Below are positions 26,362-35,280 of a stretch of 64,000 nucleotides of DNA, piece after piece. The translations under genes were made by a program, and so were the position numbers. The notes below the pieces were generated by a model, which worked only from the letters and a program-made list of their open reading frames with translations, was not told where the DNA came from and made no database searches. The first letter of the stretch is position 1, and each line of letters starts with the position of its first letter. Source of the DNA: Gordonia bronchialis DSM 43247 (GTDB taxonomy: Bacteria; Actinomycetota; Actinomycetes; Mycobacteriales; Mycobacteriaceae); NCBI RefSeq assembly GCF_000024785.1, contig NC_013441.1, forward strand, positions 4,216,001 through 4,280,000, in the 5' to 3' direction.

Positions 26362-27617
26362 CGCTGGGCCTCCCACGGGACAAGGAGATTCTTCAGCGGT
26401 GTGTTGCCGTTGTCGCGCCGGGTCTCGTCGTCGATGCGTTGCTGGTTGCCGCGTGCGCGGGCCCGCACGTCGGCGTTCTGGTAGACGATCTGATCGCGGT
26501 TGGCGTTCTTGCCCTGCACCGGATTGGCGAGGAACGGCGGATAGTTCATGGAGATCGTGGACAGGATCGGCGCGAGGACGTCAACGCAGTGATCGACATC
26601 GGCGCCGGAGAAGCCGGGACGATTGTTGGCGTCCATGGTGCCGCACAGCAGGGTGATCAGGTTGGTGCCCATGCCGAGGCCGAACACACCCGACAACGAC
26701 CCGGACAGCGGGTTGTAGATGTTGTAGGTGTTGGCCAGCTGGCTGGGCGCCGAGTGCAGCAGTCCGCGCAGTTGTTCGTCCTTGTCGGCGACGATCCGCA
26801 GGGTCGTGGCCAGCCGCTGACTCGATTCGGTGATCGCGGCGCCGTTGCGTTCGATGAAGGTGCGAACCTCCGTCATGGCGTCCGACACCCCGTGCAACGC
26901 GTCGTTCAGTTCGGTGGTGTTCTGCGCCAGAATCGAACTCACCGAGGCGATCCGGCCATTGAACTGCACCAGCTGCTCGTGACTCTGGGAGAGTGCGTCG
27001 GTCAGCTTTTGGAGGTTCTGGATGGTCGCGAACAGATCTCCGCGCCCGGCGGCCAGGGTGCCGAGCACATCGGACATCTGGGTGATCGAGTTGTTGATCG
27101 CGGCGCCGTTGCCGGCCAGGTTGGCGTCGAAGGTGTTGATCGCCGCCACGGCCGCACCGTCGTTGTCGGCCTGCGGGCCAACCGCTTTGGTCAGCCGCGT
27201 CAGCTGCTTCTTGATGTCGTCCCACTCCATCGGCACGGCGGTGCGTTCCATCGGGATGGTCGCGCCATCGGCCATCTCCCCGCCCTTGGAGTAGACCGGG
27301 GTGAGCTGGACGAACCGCCCCGACACCAGGCTCTGCGCGACGATCACCGCCATCGCATCCGACGGGATGGGAACGTTCTTGTCGACCTGCAGGACCACCT
27401 TCACATCACCGCGACGGGGCGTGATCTCGTCGACCTTGCCGACGTTGACGCCGAGGACCCGTACCGGGTCGCCCTTGTAGAGGCTGGTGACCGAAGCGAA
27501 GTAGGCGGTGAAGGTCTTGGTGGTGGCGCGGGTGAACACGGTGTAGCCCACGACGATCAGCGCAACCGCGAGCACCGCCGCCAGGCCGGCCAGGATGAGA
27601 CGACGTCCCATGGTCAT
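26358..27617 (-). CDS. mce4D: Mce4 family protein MceD
   Basis: A 419-residue MCE subunit: transmembrane anchor at residues about 6-26, MCE domain with LYKGDPVRVLGVNVGKVDEI, then the helical needle region and a polar C-terminus. ATG 27617 is chosen because AGGAGG lies six bases upstream; a longer frame upstream overlaps mceC and is not needed. Part of the continuous yrbE4A-to-mas operon. Confidence 0.92.
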   Translation of the reverse strand: MTMGRRLILAGLAAVLAVALIVVGYTVFTRATTKTFTAYFASVTSLYKGDPVRVLGVNVGKVDEITPRRGDVKVVLQVDKNVPIPSDAMAVIVAQSLVSGRFVQLTPVYSKGGEMADGATIPMERTAVPMEWDDIKKQLTRLTKAVGPQADNDGAAVAAINTFDANLAGNGAAINNSITQMSDVLGTLAAGRGDLFATIQNLQKLTDALSQSHEQLVQFNGRIASVSSILAQNTTELNDALHGVSDAMTEVRTFIERNGAAITESSQRLATTLRIVADKDEQLRGLLHSAPSQLANTYNIYNPLSGSLSGVFGLGMGTNLITLLCGTMDANNRPGFSGADVDHCVDVLAPILSTISMNYPPFLANPVQGKNANRDQIVYQNADVRARARGNQQRIDDETRRDNGNTPLKNLLVPWEAQR

Positions 27618-27619
27618 GG

Positions 27620-28837
27620 TCAGCCTCCTGGACTCGGTGTGGGTGACGGATAGGTCGGTGCGGGCGCGGGCGGGCGTGGCGGGTCCGATCCGGCCGGTGG
27701 GGCGGCGCTCCACGCGTTGGGCAGCAACGGGAATCCGGAGTTCATGATCGCCTTCCACAACTGCGGGTACTTGCCCTGCAGCGCAGACATGAAGGCGGCC
27801 GTGTAGTCACCGAAGGTGCTGACGCCGACCAGTGAGTCGAAGTTGGGTCCCGAGGCGACGGCCTCGCCGAGTGCGTTGGCGTAGGGGCCCATACGATCGA
27901 TGGTGGCCTTGAGGTCACGTTCCTTGTCGGACAGGATCGTCATCAGCCGGTTGAGTTTCTCCAGGCTCGGCTTGAGCTGCTCGTTGTTCTCGGCGATGAA
28001 GCCGTTGAGCTGCGTGGTCACGTCCCGCAAGCCCGAGATCAGCTGTTGCAGAGCAAATCTACGCGCCTGCACCTCGCCGACGAGCGTGTTGGCATCGAGC
28101 AGGAGTTGGTTGATCTGCTGGTTGCGGTCCCCGACCACGCGGCTCACCTGATTCGCCTTGGACAGCAACGCGCGCAAGGCGTTGTCGCGGTCGGCAACCG
28201 TCTTGGACAGTCGGGCGACGCCGTTCACGGCGCCCTGCACCTGCGTCGGCGTGGACTGGAAGGTCACCGTCAGGGTCTGCAGGGCCTCATTGAGCTGATC
28301 GGTGTCGGTCTCCGACAACGTCGACGTGGCCCCCTCCAGCGCGTCCTGCAACGAGTAGGGAGAAATGGTCTGCGACACCGGAATCGAGCCGCCGGGCTTG
28401 ATCCGCCCGCCCGGATGCGGGATCACCGTCAGGTTGCGCCGGCCGAGGACGGTCTCGGTCTTGATCGCGGCCTGGGACTGATCGCCGATCTCGACGGTGT
28501 CGGCCATCCGGAAATCGACCCGGACCTTGGTGCCCTGGTCGGTGTCGGCGAGCGCGATCTTCTCGACGGTTCCGACGTTCACCCCCGACACCGAGACGAT
28601 GTCGCCCTTCACCAATCCACCGGCGTCGTCGAAGTAGGCGCTGTAGGTGCTGATCGGCGACAGGTAGGGCAGCTTGTCCATCTGCATCGCGGTGATCACC
28701 ACGAGCGCGGTGACGACCAGTCCTATGACCCCGATCTGCACCCGGCCACGGCCGCCGCGTTTGGCCTCACGGGCCACGTCGGCCTCGTCGGATCCGCTTC
28801 TGCGGCTGGCGAACAGCCCTCCGAACGGCAAGCTCAT
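27620..28837 (-). CDS. mce4C: Mce4 family protein MceC
   Basis: A 405-residue MCE subunit: a basic cytosolic segment of about 35 residues, transmembrane helix, MCE domain (GGLVKGDIVSVSGVNVGTVEKI), helical region and a Pro-rich C-terminal tail (PPRPPAPAPTYPSPTPSPGG) typical of MceC. ATG 28837 overlaps the mceB stop (ATGA). Confidence 0.92.
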   Translation of the reverse strand: MSLPFGGLFASRRSGSDEADVAREAKRGGRGRVQIGVIGLVVTALVVITAMQMDKLPYLSPISTYSAYFDDAGGLVKGDIVSVSGVNVGTVEKIALADTDQGTKVRVDFRMADTVEIGDQSQAAIKTETVLGRRNLTVIPHPGGRIKPGGSIPVSQTISPYSLQDALEGATSTLSETDTDQLNEALQTLTVTFQSTPTQVQGAVNGVARLSKTVADRDNALRALLSKANQVSRVVGDRNQQINQLLLDANTLVGEVQARRFALQQLISGLRDVTTQLNGFIAENNEQLKPSLEKLNRLMTILSDKERDLKATIDRMGPYANALGEAVASGPNFDSLVGVSTFGDYTAAFMSALQGKYPQLWKAIMNSGFPLLPNAWSAAPPAGSDPPRPPAPAPTYPSPTPSPGG

Positions 28838-29907
28838 GACGCACACCGCCCGCCGGCCCGCGTGGTCTTACCCATCACGTCGTTGGAGGTGAAGAACACC
28901 TGCTGTCCGCCGGGTCCGGGCAGCAGCAGCCGGATCCGGCAGAAGTACAGCTGCAGCCAGCCACCGTAGCTACCCAGGTTGGACAGCTTGAGATAGTCGT
29001 TGGGCAGCCGCGAGATGAGCTGGCGGATATACGGTTCGGCGTTGAGCAGGTTCTGCGACGTGGTCCCGGTCGCGCTGATCGTCTGTTTCAGATCCGAGCG
29101 GGTGGTACTGAGCAGGTCGGCCAGCCCGTTGGTGACCCGGGAGGTCTGGGTGATGGCCGATCCGATGGTCCCGCGCTGCTCGGCGAGTCCGCTGACGAGC
29201 TGTTGCAGCAGGTTCACACTGCTGTCGAGGCCCGCGCGGTCACCGTCGATGGTGCCCAGGGTGGCGTTCAGATTATCGATGACCTGTCCGATCAGCTGAT
29301 CGCGGTCGGCGATCGCGTTGGTGAACTGCGCTGTGTTGCTGAGCAATTCGGTCAGCGCCGCGGTCTGGCCGTCGCCCTGGAAGACCTTGATGAGCGACGC
29401 GGTGAGATCGTTGGCCTCGTCGGCGTTCAGCGTGCGGAACAGCGGCTTGAACCCGCCGACGAGTTTGTCGAGATCGAGCGCCGGTTCGGTCTGGGCGATC
29501 GGGATGCGCCCACCGTCGGAGAGCGTGTCGCTGACATCACCGGTGCCGCGTTCGAGTTCCAGATAGCGGTCGCCGGTCAGGTTCTCGTAACGGATGAGCG
29601 CACGTACCGACTTCGGCAGCGGATACTTGCGGTCGACGGTGAAGTCGACCTCGGCCTCGTTGTCCCGGTTGAGCGAGACGCCGTCGACGGAGCCCACCTC
29701 CACGCCGGCGATCTTGACCTTGCTGCCCGACTTCATGGCCGACGCACTGGTGAACACCGCGGTGTAGTCGTTCGACGAGCCCGACCGGTAGCGGCTGAAC
29801 ACGACGACGAGGGCGGCGAACACCAACAACATGACGACGGTGAAGGCGCCGAGTTTGATCAGGGTCGCGCGAAACGCGCGGGCACGGTTATCCACGGGGC
29901 GGCTCAC
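28834..29907 (-). CDS. mce4B: Mce4 family protein MceB
   Basis: A 357-residue MCE subunit with transmembrane anchor (residues about 16-37), MCE domain (SAMKSGSKVKIAGVEVGSVDGV) and a helical tunnel region. The start GTG 29907 overlaps the end of mceA by 20 bp; GTG 29895 is an alternative, as neither has a strong ribosome-binding site. The C-terminus shows the usual FCR and GPGG segments. Confidence 0.9.
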   Translation of the reverse strand: MSRPVDNRARAFRATLIKLGAFTVVMLLVFAALVVVFSRYRSGSSNDYTAVFTSASAMKSGSKVKIAGVEVGSVDGVSLNRDNEAEVDFTVDRKYPLPKSVRALIRYENLTGDRYLELERGTGDVSDTLSDGGRIPIAQTEPALDLDKLVGGFKPLFRTLNADEANDLTASLIKVFQGDGQTAALTELLSNTAQFTNAIADRDQLIGQVIDNLNATLGTIDGDRAGLDSSVNLLQQLVSGLAEQRGTIGSAITQTSRVTNGLADLLSTTRSDLKQTISATGTTSQNLLNAEPYIRQLISRLPNDYLKLSNLGSYGGWLQLYFCRIRLLLPGPGGQQVFFTSNDVMGKTTRAGGRCAS

Positions 29908-31066
29908 CGAACAATAGCTGGAAGAGCTTCTGCGAGTTCACCTTCGGCGTCGTCCTCGGCTGGTACGGGTAGTTGGCGTTGTCGCTCACATAGAACTTGA
30001 CGTGTTCGGTGGACGACGGATTACCCAGTCCTGCCTCACACGTCGGGGGTCCGTAGGCGCGGACCTGCGGCAGATCGTACGGGTACTGATACGGGTCCTT
30101 GCCGGGCAAGATGCTCGCGTCGAGCATGAGGGTGCCGTTGTTGCCGCCGAGGTAGGGTTCGGCGACCTGCGCGGCCGACGCGGTGGAGGTGATGAAGCAT
30201 TTGATGCCGGGCGCGTTGTAGCCGAGCAACTGTGCGACGGGCCCGATGTCGGTGAGCGCCGAGATGAGCGTCCGCTTGGTCGGTGCGATCACGCCGTCGA
30301 TGGTGTTCGCCATCCCGGTGGTGTTGATCAGCAGCGCATCGAGGTTGGTGGACTTGTCCACCAGCGTGTTGCCGACGGTGGTGAAGTTGTCGACGGTCCG
30401 CAGCAGGTCGGGCATCGAGTCGGCGTACACGTTGGTGACGGTGGCCCCCTCGCGGAACAGCCGGTTCAGCTCGGGCAGGTGCGGATTGGTCTTGCCCAGC
30501 AGACCCGAGAGCTGATCGAGCGCGACGCCGATGCGGGCACCCTGGCCGGACAGTGCGGTGTTGATGGCACCCAGCGTCGCGTTCAGTTTCTCCGGCTGCA
30601 GTTGGGCGAGCACGGAGACCAGCTGCTGGTAGACGGTGTTGAGTTCCACCACCACCCGGTCGGCGGTGATCTCGGCACCGGCGCTCAGATGCCCCTGCGG
30701 ACCCTGCGGCGGGATGTCCAGACTGACCGCCTTGGCACCGAAGATGGTGTTGGACTTGATGTCCGCGGTCACGTTGCCCGGGATCTTGGACATCGAGGCG
30801 TCGTCGATGTCGAGGGTGAGCACGGCATGACCGTCGCGTTCACTGATCTTCTGGACCCGGCCGACCTCGACGCCCCGCAGCTTGACCTTGGCGTCGGGAT
30901 TCATCACGAGACCGGCGCGCGGCGCCACCAGGGTCACCTGCTGAGTGCCGCTGAACCAACCCAGGAACTGCGCTGTCGCACCGATGATCAGGGCCAGCAG
31001 CAGGCCGACCATCACCACTGCTGCCGTCCGTCGCACCGCCCGGGTGCGCTCCTGTCTCCGAGACAT
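29888..31066 (-). CDS. mce4A: Mce4 family protein MceA
   Basis: The 392-residue first MCE subunit. A transmembrane anchor (residues about 16-38) precedes the MCE domain (RAGLVMNPDAKVKLRGVEVGRVQKI). The helical region and Cys-containing end (GPPTCEAG) fit MceA proteins. In mycobacteria Mce4A is needed for cholesterol import. It follows yrbE4B by three bases. Confidence 0.93.
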   Translation of the reverse strand: MSRRQERTRAVRRTAAVVMVGLLLALIIGATAQFLGWFSGTQQVTLVAPRAGLVMNPDAKVKLRGVEVGRVQKISERDGHAVLTLDIDDASMSKIPGNVTADIKSNTIFGAKAVSLDIPPQGPQGHLSAGAEITADRVVVELNTVYQQLVSVLAQLQPEKLNATLGAINTALSGQGARIGVALDQLSGLLGKTNPHLPELNRLFREGATVTNVYADSMPDLLRTVDNFTTVGNTLVDKSTNLDALLINTTGMANTIDGVIAPTKRTLISALTDIGPVAQLLGYNAPGIKCFITSTASAAQVAEPYLGGNNGTLMLDASILPGKDPYQYPYDLPQVRAYGPPTCEAGLGNPSSTEHVKFYVSDNANYPYQPRTTPKVNSQKLFQLLFGEPPRG

Positions 31067-31069
31067 CGC

Positions 31070-31921
31070 CTACCCCGCCAGATTGAATTTGCCGTCGGCG
31101 CCGTAGATGGCGAGCGAGGTGAGCAGAGTGATGACGACGACGACCACCAGCGAGGCCCGGACCGCGTTGCCGACCGCGACGCCCACGCCGACCGGGCCGC
31201 CCGAGGCGTTGAAGCCGTAGTAGGTGTGGATCAGCATCACCGCGACCGCCATACAGATCGCCTGCACAAACGACCACAGGATGTCCGAGGGGATGAGGAA
31301 GGTGTCGAAGTAGTGGTCGTAGACGCCGGGTGACTGCCCGTAGATGAAGACCGTGGCGAACCGGCTGGCCAGGAAGGACGCCAGCGAGGCCAGCGCGTAG
31401 AGCGGGATGATCGCAATCAGCCCGGCCACGATACGCGTGCTGACCAGGTAGGGGATGGAGGAGATGGCCATTGTCTCCAGCGCGTCGATCTCCTCGCTGA
31501 CCCGCATCGCGCCGAGCTGCGCGGTGGCACCGGCGCCGATGGTCGCGGCCAGCGCGATACCCGAGATGACCGGCACCGCGATGCGCACGTTGATGAATGC
31601 CGAGAAGAAGCCGGTGAGGGCCTCCACACCGATGTTGGCCAGCGAGCTGTAGCCCTGCACGGCGATGGTGCCGCCGGTGAACAGGGTGAGGAAGCCGACG
31701 ACCACCACGGTGCCGCCGATCATCGCCAGCGCACCGGTACCCATCGAGATCTCGGCGATCAGCCGCAGCGTCTCCTTCTTGTACAGACGGAGCGCGCGCG
31801 GGATCGCGACGATGCTGTCCCAGTAGAACAGCGCCTGGTCGCCGACCTGGTCCCAGTCCTCACCCGCGCGTTTGATCGCGACGCGGGCCGTTTGGAAGCG
31901 CGTGGTGAACGGAAGAACCAT
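31070..31921 (-). CDS. yrbE4B: YrbE4B permease subunit of the Mce4 steroid importer
   Basis: A 283-residue MlaE-type permease with an amphipathic N-terminal helix, about five transmembrane segments and the family motif SEEIDALETMAI. Together with YrbE4A it forms the inner-membrane channel; the ATPase (MceG) is encoded elsewhere, as is normal for actinobacterial Mce systems. Three bases separate it from yrbE4A. Confidence 0.94.
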   Translation of the reverse strand: MVLPFTTRFQTARVAIKRAGEDWDQVGDQALFYWDSIVAIPRALRLYKKETLRLIAEISMGTGALAMIGGTVVVVGFLTLFTGGTIAVQGYSSLANIGVEALTGFFSAFINVRIAVPVISGIALAATIGAGATAQLGAMRVSEEIDALETMAISSIPYLVSTRIVAGLIAIIPLYALASLASFLASRFATVFIYGQSPGVYDHYFDTFLIPSDILWSFVQAICMAVAVMLIHTYYGFNASGGPVGVGVAVGNAVRASLVVVVVITLLTSLAIYGADGKFNLAG

Positions 31922-31924
31922 CGC

Positions 31925-32689
31925 TCAGCCCGCCGTTGCCTTGAGACCGACCGCGGTGACCACCACGTTGACCACGAACAGCGCCATGAAGGAGTAGACC
32001 ACCGTTTCATTCACCGCGTCGCCGACGCCCTTGGCGCCGCCCTTGACGTTGAGCCCCTGATAGCAGCCCACCATGCCGGCGAAGAGCCCGAACAGGGCCG
32101 CCTTGACCATCGAGATCATCAGTTCACCGAAGCCGGTCAGCAGGGTGAGGTTGGCGATGAACGCGCCGGGGTTCACGTCCTGCAGATACACCGAGAAGAC
32201 GAAGCCACCGCCGATGCCGATCGTGCAGACGAGGCTGTTCAGCAGCACCGCCACCCCCGTCGAGGCGATGATGCGCGGTACCACCAGCCGATGGATCGGG
32301 TTGATGCCGAGGACCTTCATCGCGTCGATCTCTTCGCGGATCGTCCGGGCGCCGAGGTCGGCGCAGATGGCGGTCGCGCCGGCACCGGCGACGATCAGCA
32401 CGGTGACGATCGGACCGATCTGGGTGATGGTGCCCAGGGCCGCGCCCGCACCGGAGAGATCCTGTGCGCCGATCTCGCGCAGCAGGATGTTGAGGGTGAA
32501 GCTCACCAGGACCGTGAACGGAATGGCGACCAGCAGCGTGGGCACCATGGAGACACGGGCAATCGCCCAGGACTGCTCCACCGTCTCACGCCACTGAAAG
32601 GGGCGATGGAAGAGCTCTCGGGCCGAGTCGACCCCGAGTGCGACGAAATCTCCGATCCCCCCGAGCGGCGTTGCCAGCTTCCCTAGCAC
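31925..32689 (-). CDS. yrbE4A: YrbE4A permease subunit of the Mce4 steroid importer
   Basis: About 254 residues, very close in sequence to M. tuberculosis YrbE4A, including AGAGATAICADLGARTIREEIDAMKVLGI. It is the first MCE-transport gene of the operon and lies downstream of hsd4A, with the KstR box further up. Start: GTG 32689 has GAGGA six bases upstream; GTG 32695 abuts that site and is less likely. Confidence 0.94.
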   Translation of the reverse strand: MLGKLATPLGGIGDFVALGVDSARELFHRPFQWRETVEQSWAIARVSMVPTLLVAIPFTVLVSFTLNILLREIGAQDLSGAGAALGTITQIGPIVTVLIVAGAGATAICADLGARTIREEIDAMKVLGINPIHRLVVPRIIASTGVAVLLNSLVCTIGIGGGFVFSVYLQDVNPGAFIANLTLLTGFGELMISMVKAALFGLFAGMVGCYQGLNVKGGAKGVGDAVNETVVYSFMALFVVNVVVTAVGLKATAG

Positions 32690-32747
32690 CAGCACTCCTC
32701 ACCGTCGGACCACCGCGAAACTATCACGCAGATACCTGCCGGTTAGG

Positions 32748-33638
32748 TCAGTTGACCAACGACGCGGCCGAGAAGCTCCGCCCCGGTTCGCGACTCGCGA
32801 AATAGCTGGTCAGCACTTTGGATAGATCCTCTGGCTGCCACGCGTCACCGTCAGCCGTGAACACCTCGTCGATCGTAGGCGCGGCCATCAACGTCACCTG
32901 AGGACCGTAGACCACGAAGACCTGTCCGGTCACGTCGTCGGCGTCGGGCCCGGCGAGGTAGGTCACCAGACGCACCACGTGGGCGGGGTCCAGCGGATCG
33001 ACGCCGTCGGCCGGCGCCTCCCCGAAGACGTCTGCGGTCATCGCCGTCCGCGCTCTCGGACAGATCGCGTTGGCGCGCACCCCATAGCGCCGTAGCGCGC
33101 GGGACGCCGAGAGGGTGAGGGCGGTGATACCCGCCTTCGCCGCGCCGTAGTTCGCCTGCCCCTCCGGACCGAGCAACCCGGCCTCCGACGACGTGTTGAT
33201 AAGCCGGCCGTAGACCGGGCCGCCGGCCTGCTTGGACGCGGCCCGCCAGTGAGCGGCGGCGTTGCGGTTGAGCAGGAAATGTCCACGCAGGTGGACCCGG
33301 ATGACCAGGTCCCAGTCGTCGTCGGACATGTTGAACAACATCTTGTCGCGCACCACGCCCGCGTTGTTCATCACGATGTCGAGGCCGCCGAGTTTCTCGG
33401 TGGCGGTCGTCATGATCGCGGTTGCGGTGGCGGATTCACCGATATCACCGGGAAGGGCATGCGCCGTCCCGCCGGTCGCGGTGATCTGCTCGATCACGTC
33501 GCTGTCGTCGAGTGCGCGCGGCAGATCGTTGACGATCACCGTCGCGCCCTCCGCGGCCAGGCCGATGGCCTCAGCGCGGCCGAGGCCCGCTCCGGCACCG
33601 GTGACTACGGCGACGCGTCCTTCGAGAGTGTGACCCAC
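32748..33638 (-). CDS. hsd4A: Short-chain dehydrogenase Hsd4A (steroid side-chain beta-oxidation)
   Basis: A 296-residue SDR: Rossmann motif TGAGAGLG, NNAG, and a catalytic NYGAAKAG Tyr-Lys pair. In actinobacterial cholesterol catabolism Hsd4A (Rv3502c) oxidises 17-beta-hydroxysteroids and acts as the beta-hydroxyacyl-CoA dehydrogenase of side-chain degradation. GTG 33638 has a strong GGAGGAAA site. It leads the mce4 operon just behind a perfect KstR palindrome (33664-33677), as in M. tuberculosis. Confidence 0.92.
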   Translation of the reverse strand: MGHTLEGRVAVVTGAGAGLGRAEAIGLAAEGATVIVNDLPRALDDSDVIEQITATGGTAHALPGDIGESATATAIMTTATEKLGGLDIVMNNAGVVRDKMLFNMSDDDWDLVIRVHLRGHFLLNRNAAAHWRAASKQAGGPVYGRLINTSSEAGLLGPEGQANYGAAKAGITALTLSASRALRRYGVRANAICPRARTAMTADVFGEAPADGVDPLDPAHVVRLVTYLAGPDADDVTGQVFVVYGPQVTLMAAPTIDEVFTADGDAWQPEDLSKVLTSYFASREPGRSFSAASLVN

Positions 33639-33663
33639 CGAATTTCCTCCCTGAGCTGAAAAC

Positions 33664-33677
33664 TAGAACCTGTTCTA
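33664..33677. promoter_or_regulatory. KstR operator upstream of hsd4A-mce4
   Basis: TAGAACCTGTTCTA is a perfect palindrome matching the KstR consensus TNNAACNNGTTNNA at all eight fixed positions, 26 bp before the hsd4A start. Confidence 0.92.
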
Positions 33678-33723
33678 GCATGATCCCCGCCCGGATGGAA
33701 ACGAATGCGCGAATCGGCGTCCC

Positions 33724-33918
33724 TCAGTCCTCGTCGATCGACAGTGCCGACTTGGGGCAGTTGGCGACCACCTGGCGCAGTTCCTCTTCGCGCCCTTCGG
33801 GCACCTCGTCTTTGAGAATCACCAGGTAGTCGTCGTCATCCAGGTCAAAGATGTCTGGTGCCATCCCGACACAGATCGCATTCGACTCGCATAGGTCGAA
33901 ATCAGCCTTGATACGCAT
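33724..33918 (-). CDS. fdxD: Single-cluster ferredoxin FdxD
   Basis: A 64-residue acidic ferredoxin with cysteines in LCESNAIC and NCPKSAL, the pattern of a 3Fe-4S ferredoxin (three ligand cysteines). Such ferredoxins feed electrons to P450s or hydroxylases; here steroid-oxidising CYP125 enzymes are candidate partners. It is the homologue of Rv3503c, between hsd4A and chsE4, and sits between two KstR boxes. Confidence 0.9.
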   Translation of the reverse strand: MRIKADFDLCESNAICVGMAPDIFDLDDDDYLVILKDEVPEGREEELRQVVANCPKSALSIDED

Positions 33919-33975
33919 GGCAACCTTCTCCTCATCGACTCACGACCGGTTGACGGGCTGTCGTCAAACAGGTTA

Positions 33976-33989
33976 GAACGTGTTTCAGA
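33976..33989. promoter_or_regulatory. KstR operator between fdxD and chsE4
   Basis: TAGAACGTGTTTCA matches all eight fixed KstR positions in the divergent 131-bp region between fdxD (minus) and chsE4 (plus), so it may control both. Confidence 0.88.
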
Positions 33990-34049
33990 ACTTGACGATA
34001 CCGGGCGCCGGATCGCCTGGCCACAGCCATTGAAGAGTACGGAGTCCCG

Positions 34050-35252
34050 ATGCGCATCGCCTACACCGATCAACAAGCCGAACTGCGGCGAGAACTCCGC
34101 GCCTACTTCTCCGGGCTGATGACCGACGAGCGTCGTGCGGCGTTGCAGGGCGGTGACGGCGAGCTCGGTGAGGGCGACGCCTATCGCGACGTGGTTCGCC
34201 AGATGGGCAGCGACGGGTGGCTCGCACTGGGCTGGCCGACCGAGTTCGGCGGGCAGAACCGCTCGATGATGGACCAGCTCATCTTCACCGACGAGGCCGC
34301 CATCGCCGGCGCACCGGTCCCCTTCTTGACGATCAATTCGGTGGCGCCGACGATCATGCACTACGGCTCCGACGAGCAGAAAGCATTCTTCTTGCCCCGT
34401 ATCGCCACCGGTGAACTGCACTTCTCGATCGGCTACTCCGAGCCGGGCGCGGGTACCGACCTCGCCGCGCTGCGCACCACCGCGGTCCGTGACGGGGACG
34501 ACTTCGTCATCAACGGACAGAAGATGTGGACCTCGCTGGTCGCCTACGCCGACTACATCTGGCTTGCCTGCCGCACCGATCCGTCGACGCTGGAATCCGG
34601 CGGCAAGAAGCACCACGGCATCTCGGTGCTGATCGTGCCGACCTCCGCCGAGGGATTCAGTTACACCCCGGTGCACACGATGTCCGGCGTCGACACCAGC
34701 GCCACCTACTACCAGGATGTGCGGGTCCCGGCGACCGCCGTCGTCGGGGAGGAGGGTCGCGGCTGGGCGCTGGTGACCAATCAGCTCAACAACGAGCGTG
34801 TCGCACTGTGCAGTGCCGCCCCGATCCAGACCGCGCTACGCGAGACCATCGAATGGGCGCAACACACCAAAACCGGTGACGGACAACGTGTCATCGACGC
34901 GCCCTGGGTGCAGGCCAATCTGGCCCGTGTGCACGCCAAGGTGGAGTTTCTCAAACTCATCAACTGGAAGATCGCGTCGGTCGCGGCGTCGGGCGGGTCC
35001 CCGAGTCCGGCCGACGCCTCGGCCACCAAGGTGTTCGGCACCGAATTCGCCACCGAGGCATACCGGTTGCTGATGGAGGTCGTCGGACCGGCCGCGACGC
35101 TGCGTGCCGGTAGCCCCGGCGCCCACCTGCATGGCCGCCTCGAACGTTTCGCCCGTACCTCACTCATCCTCACCTTCGGCGGGGGTACCAACGAGATCCA
35201 GCGCGACATCATCGCGATGCTCGCCCTCGGACTCCCCCACCAGCGCCGCTGA
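34050..35252 (+). CDS. chsE4: Acyl-CoA dehydrogenase ChsE4 (FadE26)
   Basis: The 400-residue alpha subunit of the alpha2beta2 steroid-CoA dehydrogenase that desaturates the C27/C24 side-chain CoA thioester in the first beta-oxidation cycle. It shows FAD-binding YSEPGAGTDLAALRT and the C-terminal FARTSLILTFGGGTNEIQRDIIA. In actinobacteria ChsE4 pairs with ChsE5, encoded by the next gene 28 bp downstream, and provides the catalytic glutamate. Homologue of Rv3504. Confidence 0.93.
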   Translation: MRIAYTDQQAELRRELRAYFSGLMTDERRAALQGGDGELGEGDAYRDVVRQMGSDGWLALGWPTEFGGQNRSMMDQLIFTDEAAIAGAPVPFLTINSVAPTIMHYGSDEQKAFFLPRIATGELHFSIGYSEPGAGTDLAALRTTAVRDGDDFVINGQKMWTSLVAYADYIWLACRTDPSTLESGGKKHHGISVLIVPTSAEGFSYTPVHTMSGVDTSATYYQDVRVPATAVVGEEGRGWALVTNQLNNERVALCSAAPIQTALRETIEWAQHTKTGDGQRVIDAPWVQANLARVHAKVEFLKLINWKIASVAASGGSPSPADASATKVFGTEFATEAYRLLMEVVGPAATLRAGSPGAHLHGRLERFARTSLILTFGGGTNEIQRDIIAMLALGLPHQRR

Positions 35253-35280
35253 CCCACCCCGCCGACCACAGGACCAGATC